Shown here one piece after another: positions 58,195-64,000 of a stretch of 64,000 nucleotides of DNA. Position numbers and translations under genes: made by a program. The notes beneath the pieces are model-generated. The model was not told the DNA's origin and ran no database searches. It saw only the letters and a list, made by a program, of their open reading frames with translations. This stretch comes from Sialis fuliginosa (lineage: Eukaryota > Arthropoda > Insecta > Megaloptera > Sialidae). The DNA lies in assembly GCA_961205875.1 (NCBI GenBank), contig OY540810.1, forward strand, positions 9,052,001 through 9,116,000, given 5' to 3'. Within the stretch, counting starts at the first letter, position 1. Every line of letters starts with the position of its first letter.

Positions 58195-58480
58195 AGCGCA
58201 TTGGTCCCGGTGTTACCCGGGGATATTAATTCAATTAAACATAAAGTAATTATGGCCACCCAAAATAACCACAACACACGATTCACCGTTTTTTTTTCCG
58301 ATGATGAAATTTACACAAAATATACAAAAATTATACACCTAAACTTCACCTCTCCATTAGTGAAAACCGAAATAAAATTTGTTCAGTAGTTATTGAGGAA
58401 ATCTTCTAAAATTATATTTTCAAATTCCCAGGAAACACCAGGTCTTGTCTTAGAATTTCTATGAAAATCAAAAATAAATA
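58195..58480 (+). repeat. LINE 3'-tail-like repeat
   Basis: 'gtcccggtgttacccgggga' at the start, 'cagtagttattgaggaaatc' and 'aggaaacaccaggtcttgtc' near the end. 58780-58930 is a second such piece in reverse context ('aaaatcggttcagtaattcc', 'tatatatagag'). No reverse transcriptase. Confidence 0.5.
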
Positions 58481-59224
58481 AATAAATAGGTTAGCAACAA
58501 TTTAATTTCGTTACTTTACCTTTATTGGAAATGAAATGTTTCTTTTTATTTCAATTTTCAACCAATATATTTCAAAATTTTTAATTGTTAGCATGTGTCA
58601 AAAATCATCTTTGTTCGACAAAATATTTGAAAGACGTGAGCATAGTGACCTAAATTAATAAAATACTGAAACCGTAAATTTAGAATTCTGTATTCCCTGG
58701 CTAGGTACAATGACAGTTGTATGCTGTTACATCATGGAAACAAAACACAACTTGATAAAGATTTTTTTTAGACTTTTGATGTTAAATCTTAGATTTTCAT
58801 AAAATATTAATAACCACGATACTGCACAGAAAAATGATCGAACTATTACTGAAAACCGCATTAAAATCGGTTCAGTAATTCCCAAATCTATAAGCCTCAT
58901 ACAAAAGAACATTCATTTTTATATATAGAGATTTCCAAAACATGTGTTTTGTATGTATTATCCAGATAAAATCGTGTTTTTCTTGTTAAAGAAGAATCAG
59001 AATTTATGCTTTAATTAATTCTCATGAAAAATACTTCTTGATGTGACGCATTTTTTTACCACACAAATAAAAATATAATGCACGTGAATTTCAAAGAATT
59101 GTGTATATTTTTATATCAGGAACAAAAACCTTTACTTAGAATTCTAGATTTATATTATGCAAATTCCCCATTTAACACGAATAACGCTTTATTAAATGAT
59201 CAGGCACCAATAATATTAATTACC
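58481..59224. other. AT-rich sequence upstream of the Tc1 element
   Basis: It holds the LINE-tail scrap at 58780-58930. Otherwise nothing is supported. Confidence 0.35.
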
Positions 59225-59226
59225 TA

Positions 59227-60830
59227 CACTACCGCTCATGGAAGTATGGACACTTGATTTTATTTAGTAAAATGTTGGTAAAAGCTGTATTTAAAAAAAT
59301 ATATGTACACAAATAACAAAAAATGTTTAAAATTATGTTTTCAATACACTTATAATATAGTCAGCACAATACTTTTCAAAATATTTTAGTTATTACCAAT
59401 TTAGTTAATATGCAAATTTCAAATACGATTTAAAAAAGGATTTAAAATTTCTTTACCTGTACTCACGTTCTAAGAATTGACGTGGCCCACCCCAGAGTGG
59501 TAAGTTTACTTACCTGTGCATGAATAAACTACTCCTCACAACGTCAGTTTGTCACTAGACCTTCTTGTGTACAGAACTTTTATCTCGTGTGTGTTTAATA
59601 GTAAATAGTGTAATTTCTATCTAAAAATGGTCCGTGGAAAACCTCTAAGTGTGGAAAAACGATCAGCTATCCTAACGCTACATGAAGAAGGATATTCAGT
59701 TCGGAATATCTCCGCAAAATTAAATATAAAAAAATCTACAGTAGATTTAGCCATCCGCCGGTTTATGCAGACTGGAAGTCACGCAGATAAAAATCGGCCT
59801 GGACCATCGCGAGCAACATCCAGAGCAGATGATCAAAGAATTACTTTAATTAGTAAAAGAAATAGAAGATTAACGGCACCTGAAATAACATCGGAGTTCA
59901 ATCGGGGGCGAGATAAAGCAGTTTCTGTTAGTACAGTGAAACGTCGCTTAAAAGAAGCGAATTTACATGGCCGCATCGCTACTCGAAAACCGTTGCTACG
60001 TCGTGGAAATCGACAAAAACGTCTTCAGTGGGCAAAAACATATAAAGACTGGACAGTGGCGCAATGGGAAAAAGTTTTATGGAGCGATGAATCAAAATTC
60101 GAAGTATTCGGTGAGAAGCGAAGAGTTTATGTGAGGCGTTCAAAAGATGAAAAAATGCTTCCCGAATGTTTGACACCGACCGTGAAACATGGAGGTGGTT
60201 CAGTCATTGTGTGGGGCTGTTTTTCTTTAGCCGGAACGGGGGATTTAGTTAAAATCGAAGGCATAATGCGAAAAGAAAATTATAAAGTATTATTAGAGCA
60301 AAATGCGATACCTTCTGGGCTCCGCTTAATTGGCAACAATTTTGTTTTTATGCACGACAACGACCCAAAACACACGTCGTTGTTGTGTAAAAATTATTTG
60401 AAAGAAATAGAAGACGATGGGGTATTACAAGTTATGGTATGGCCACCTCAGAGTCCAGATTTAAACCCTATAGAGTTACTGTGGGATGAACTGGACAGAC
60501 GGATCCGAAGAGACTGTCCCAAATCAAAAAGGGAACTCTGGAATAAATTGGAAGACGCATGGAGTAATATTCCTCAGGATACAATACAGAAACTTATTGA
60601 AAGGATGCCCAGAATTACACGTGCTGTCATTAATGCGAAGGGCGGATTTTTTGATGAAACAAAAGTATGAAGAATGTAAATTATTTATAAATTTTAATTA
60701 GTATATATTGTGTAAATATATGTCATATATAAATATACATTGTTTATATATTAAATTTATATGTATTTTTTAAGTCCCTATCACTTTTTCTTCAAAACAG
60801 CAAGTGTCCATACTTCCATGAGCGGTAGTG
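59227..60830 (+). mobile_element. Complete Tc1-family transposon
   Basis: A 1604-bp element with identical 30-bp TIRs that begin CACTACCGCTCATGGAAGTA, flanked by TA at 59225-59226 and 60831-60832. The only gene is the transposase at 59627. The left untranslated part is about 400 bp and the right about 160 bp. Identical TIRs and an unbroken frame mean that I see nothing that would prevent activity. It lies close to a deleted mariner element of a different family. Confidence 0.95.
59627..60670 (+). CDS. Tc1-family transposase, apparently intact, DD38E spacing
   Basis: A 347-residue cut-and-paste transposase that acts in the nucleus on the element's own 30-bp ends. Residues 1-55 form the first helix-turn-helix (KPLSVEKRSAILTLHEEGYS...), residues about 56-62 (NRPGPSR) take the place of the GRPR linker, and 64-112 form the second helix-turn-helix. 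The catalytic domain starts near residue 145, with D154 in WSDESKFEVFG, D244 in MHDNDPKH and E283 in PDLNPIELLWDEL. I count 38 residues between D244 and E283, not the 34 of classical Tc1. The glycine-rich box GGGSVIVWGCFS is at 189-200. Length matches the family (about 340). Start is the first ATG, preceded by 'tatctaaaa'. No frameshift or internal stop. The stop is at 60668-60670. Confidence 0.95.
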   Translation: MVRGKPLSVEKRSAILTLHEEGYSVRNISAKLNIKKSTVDLAIRRFMQTGSHADKNRPGPSRATSRADDQRITLISKRNRRLTAPEITSEFNRGRDKAVSVSTVKRRLKEANLHGRIATRKPLLRRGNRQKRLQWAKTYKDWTVAQWEKVLWSDESKFEVFGEKRRVYVRRSKDEKMLPECLTPTVKHGGGSVIVWGCFSLAGTGDLVKIEGIMRKENYKVLLEQNAIPSGLRLIGNNFVFMHDNDPKHTSLLCKNYLKEIEDDGVLQVMVWPPQSPDLNPIELLWDELDRRIRRDCPKSKRELWNKLEDAWSNIPQDTIQKLIERMPRITRAVINAKGGFFDETKV

Positions 60831-60832
60831 TA

Positions 60833-61066
60833 TATATTTTATGTACCTAAATTGTTCAGAGTTCATACACAACAATTGTTTCAGACAAGGGGGTAATACA
60901 TTTTACGAGGAAAATTGTATTGATATTTCATCTTATTCTATTTTATTATCTCAAACAGTAATAAAAATATGTGAAGTGCGAGTCGAGCCTCGTGGACTAA
61001 TGTCCCGTATCGTGCAATTTTCGATTATTTTATTTTGAAATTTACTCGTGAACACTACTGTATGTA
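60833..61066. other. Spacer between Tc1 and mariner elements
   Basis: A 65-codon open frame here has no domain. Nothing else. Confidence 0.35.
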
Positions 61067-61068
61067 TA

Positions 61069-61938
61069 TTAGAGGTACCCATAAGTAATCAATTATTTCA
61101 GTGGCAACCAAAGAAACGAATTTATTTAATGTTTAATAATACATTTAGTCGATTATACGTTATCTAAGACCTTTTGCCATCTTGCTGACAGCGTTTTAAT
61201 CCCCTGTTCATAAAATTCAGTTAGCTTTGATGTAAAATATGGTTCTAGGTGAGCTCGCACATCATCCGATATTTATATAAAAAAAATTCTTAGAGAATGT
61301 TCCATGGATTGGAATAAACGAAAGTCGGATGGCGCTGTCGGGAGAATAAGGGGAGTGTGGTATAACTTCCTAGTCCAGCTGCCTTATTTTTTCTTGAGTT
61401 AATCTTGCTGCCATTGTTTCTTATTCATCTCCGACAACTGATGTGGAATCCATATACCCTGTCTGTAAACCTTCCCAATTTCATGAAGATGTCTTTGCAC
61501 TGTTGATCAAGAGTACTTGCTATTTCCTGAATACTCAGTTTGGAATCCGTTTCGACCAGTGATTTTAAAGCATCATTATCAAATTCTATCGGATAAGTCA
61601 AAATCACCATTGGAAAATTTTCTAAACCAACGCTGACACTTATTGACTTTCAGTACGTCCCCATATACACATCACACATTTTTTTTGTTGCAACCGTTGC
61701 ATTAAAACCCGATAGAAAATGAAACAGCATGCATTGACGTAAATGTTCTTCTGTTGGTTGATTGTCCACCATTTTGCACCAACGTAATAAAAACTTTTGT
61801 TTTTGTTATGAATAAAAAGTCAAGACAACGTGTTGCAGGATAGCGAAATAAAACACGTCTGTACAATTTAACACTCTGAATTAGTTTGATGCAAGTTTTC
61901 CTAACTAAAAATAATTGATTACTTATGGGTACCTCTAA
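61069..61938 (-). mobile_element. Internally deleted mariner transposon
   Basis: An 870-bp element with TIRs of about 30 bp that begin TTAGAGGTACCCATAAGTAA and are identical over that length, flanked by TA at 61067-61068 and 61939-61940. Full mariners are about 1.3 kb, so roughly a third is missing from the middle of the transposase. With good TIRs it could still be mobilised by an active mariner elsewhere. Confidence 0.92.
61153..61772 (-). pseudogene. Mariner transposase remnant, catalytic core deleted
   Basis: The minus-strand start is MVDNQPTEEHLRQCMLFHFL (ATG at 61770-61772), the N-terminal DNA-binding region. A 2-bp insertion breaks the frame in the helix-turn-helix near VCDVYGDVL. A later segment reads FDNDALKSLVETDSKLSIQE and is followed by WIPHQLSEMNKK. 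The frame then jumps to ARLTQEKIRQLD, one stop codon (expected W, tag), EVIPHSPYSPD, and finishes EQGIKTLSARWQKVLDNV with a stop at 61153-61155. The first two catalytic aspartates are absent. The YSPD aspartate remains. The order of surviving parts proves internal deletion, not truncation. Confidence 0.9.
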
Positions 61939-62297
61939 TATTATCAAAAATGTGATAGTACACTGTATTTTCTATTTATGTATATTATGTAGATTTTGTA
62001 GATTATAAATTTTAATTACCTATTTTAGAAAAAAATACGTAGGTACATTATATATGTACATATTCCCAATTTTTCAAATTTTTCTCACTATTACTTCCGG
62101 AGATATGGGCAAAATATTTTTTCGAACATTTGTTATTTGTTATCTTTCATTTGATATCCCACTCGCCGCTATTGAATAAAATGTTTTTGATATCGCATTT
62201 GCCCCCCTCAAAAAATGCCAAAAACTTAGGTCTATTATTGGTCAATCATTTCCATAACTATGTCTTTCAGCTTTCTATCAAACGATTCAATATAATT

Positions 62298-62912
62298 AGA
62301 AGGCTGTGACAGACAGGCAGTGTTTTTTTTTCGATTTCACTACGTAATATTAAAATTTATTGGAAATAACTAAACGTACAAATTGGCACACGGGTAACAA
62401 AACAAAGTGCATACTCAGAATATCTGAAGTTATTTAAAATAAAATAAACAGAGTACGAACGATTTAATCTGAATCACAGCTGGCCAGAGAGTTCATTGTA
62501 AATGCAAGAACACAAAACCGAACGGATGTAGTTTCAGTCGAATCAGCAGATACCTTGCTTGCGTTTTATATCGGCCGACGTTTCGCCCTAATCTTAAATC
62601 GCGTTCGTATTAAAAAATAAAGCATACATTAAATGTTATTGTAGTGTATTTTATATAAAGAACTATCGTTTTTAATTAGTAGTTGATTTAAATTTAAATA
62701 AAATTAGTGAATTATAAGTATGTATTGATAAATATTAATTTTATGAAAATATTAAAATCTCGCGTGAATTTTTATTTAATAGAATAAATACATATTGTTA
62801 TTTAATATTATTTTTATCATTATGTAATTGTTGTATATTTTTTTTGTATTTCGTACCGAAAACGGAAAAAAAGGAACACTTATAGAATCAACACTGTCTG
62901 TCGCAGCCTTCT
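62298..62912. mobile_element. Possible TIR element carrying a PLE scrap
   Basis: The left 'agaaggctgtgacagacagg' and right 'ctgtctgtcgcagccttct' are inverted copies with one change, about 615 bp apart. The right end extends to CAGAAGGCTG, as in some hAT ends, while the left reads TAGAAGGCTG. No good duplication. Inside, 62570-62600 on the minus strand carries 'gggcgaaacgtcggccgata', the 3' half of a PLE end without the hammerhead 5' core. Confidence 0.4.
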
Positions 62913-63080
62913 GGATACTAAAATACATTAAATGTATTTTTTCTAAACTTTTCCATGTAATTTAATCATATTTTATGTATATTATTTGCTGACAACAATT
63001 ATTTACTGTGTAATAGGTTAAATTAACTCATAATTTCTATATTTCTAGAATAAATTTTATTGGATGAAATATAAATAAGT
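62913..63080. other. AT-rich spacer
   Basis: No feature. Confidence 0.35.
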
Positions 63081-63087
63081 TTTATTA

Positions 63088-63300
63088 TTAACTAGCTGTT
63101 ACCCGCGACTTCATCTGCGTGTAATTTTTTTAAATCTAATCATTAATGATTTATGATGTAAACAATCTCCCTGCCAAATTTCATCAAGATCGATTCAGCA
63201 GTTTAACCATGAAAAGGTAACAAACAGACAGAGTTACTTATGTATTTATAATATACTAAATGTACCCGCGGCTTCACTCGCGTGTACTACGGAATTATTA
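63088..63300 (+). repeat. RTE-type LINE 3' tails, two in tandem
   Basis: 'aactagctgttacccgcgac' followed by 'aatttcatcaagatcgattc' and 'agcagtttaaccatgaaaag', then a second start 'aaatgtacccgcggcttcac' with 'tcgcgtgtactacggaa'. These are the commonest RTE-clade 3' ends in insects. The adjoining 65-codon frame (63260) is not coding. Confidence 0.65.
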
Positions 63301-63469
63301 TTTAGGATTTTTGAAAAATATAGTTGAATTAAGTACAAACACGATTAGTTATTATTGTAATAATAACAAATCAACACCTAAATTACCTAACAAAAACGAA
63401 TCAGAACAAAAAGTACAAATAATTTTTGTTCTGTATAGTTTAAAAGTTAATTATTGAAAACAAAATAAA

Positions 63470-63865
63470 CAATTGACGGTCAAAAGACAAAGGTCGAGCC
63501 GAGGTAGTCCGAATGGCGGCCAAGAAACTCTGATGTGGCACTTGTTCTTCAGTTCACGCGTTATTAATTAATATTTTACCGTATATAAATTATTTAAAGA
63601 TATTTCCTAAACTAAAAAACTAAATTGGATGCTGTAAAGGGCAAATTATATCTACATTAAGTACTTATGACGATGAAATCATTTATTTATTTTATTCATT
63701 TATTACTTTTTTCATCACTGCTTATTCCTTATGTTACCTAACGTAAAAAAAAATATCCTATAACTTGGCCAGAGAACATTTCTATGAATTAAAAAAAACA
63801 CGTAAATCGGATAAGTGGTTCTTAAATTATAAGCGCACTAGACAGAGACGTTGAGCTTTATATAC
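63470..63865 (-). repeat. Family S copy, minus strand
   Basis: Reverse complement of the repeat at 4244-5235 without its MITE. It includes 'acgttaggtaacataagg', 'cacgtaaatcggataagtgg' and 'gttgagctttatata' (as read on the plus strand in part). It extends further than the 4-kb copy at its far end, to about 63470, with 'tcgagccgaggtagtccgaa'. Confidence 0.6.
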
Positions 63866-64000
63866 AGTGTATTCTAAGTTGATTAAGACATAGGAAATTT
63901 AACATGGGGGCAATTAGAAGTGTTGTAGTAACCTTTGGTCAAATTTAACAATGTGTGATTAGTGCATTTTGAAATGCCGCCATAAAATTTTATAAAATAG
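63866..64000. other. Window edge, no feature recognised
   Basis: 'aacatgggggcaattagaag' and 'gaaatgccgccataaaattt' are locally less AT-rich. I see no end, splice site or domain. Confidence 0.3.

Noticed and set aside
1-64000. tRNA genes, rRNA, CRISPR arrays or a bacterial defence system
   Set aside because: Scanning by eye for B-box-like GGTTCGAATCC, rRNA-like conserved blocks, regularly spaced identical repeats and operon-like gene runs gave nothing convincing. The window is eukaryotic.

Overview
This window looks like insect nuclear DNA. It is strongly AT-rich, has no operons or prokaryotic genes, and consists almost wholly of transposable elements and their remnants. The insect assignment, with Lepidoptera as a guess, rests on recalled repeat types: LINE 3' tails with 'ctacggaaccct...acacgcacttggc' and 'actagctgttacccgcgact' motifs, a Tc1 element, a mariner element and Penelope-like elements with GIY-YIG domains and hammerhead motifs. 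No tRNA, rRNA or CRISPR was seen.

The only intact protein gene is a Tc1-family transposase (59627-60670) inside a complete element (59227-60830) with identical 30-bp terminal inverted repeats (TIRs) and a TA duplication. By my count its catalytic spacing is DD38E, not the usual DD34E. About 240 bp further on, a mariner element (61069-61938) keeps matched TIRs and both transposase ends but has lost the catalytic core. A Penelope-like element (PLE) fragment encodes a GIY-YIG endonuclease domain on the minus strand (17311-17793) and is joined head-to-head to a second, shorter copy. Both copies end in a sequence that folds as a minimal type I hammerhead ribozyme. Related PLE ends of other sequence types, also hammerhead-like, lie at about 22.5, 32.2 and 35.9 kb.

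Host-gene evidence is thin. A 41-codon open segment at 13018-13140 starts with ATG and runs into a GTACGT splice donor, so it may be a first coding exon. A richer-GC block at 30470-30960 resembles a promoter and 5' leader. A weak minus-strand exon candidate lies near 56.4 kb. I could not name any host gene.

Layout: 0-3 kb, two opposed arrays of a roughly 145-bp satellite; 3-13 kb, LINE tails, a MITE (small non-autonomous DNA element) with AAT duplication, a long foldback element and a Mutator-like foldback with a 9-bp target duplication; 13-19.6 kb, candidate exon, a nested foldback/hAT/foldback, a small MITE, the PLE pair and a second Mutator-like foldback; 20-30 kb, MITE copies, a second copy of the long foldback and several hAT-type ends; 30-46 kb, possible promoter, PLE ends, a decayed 2-kb TIR element and a 630-bp near-perfect hairpin; 46-53 kb, two copies of a larger repeat, one carrying a hAT insertion whose empty site is kept in the other; 53-64 kb, small elements, RTE-like tails, Tc1 and mariner. 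One MITE family with ends AAGGTACTGGCACCAGT occurs eight times. All family assignments come from motifs and target-site duplications read by eye, without database comparison.
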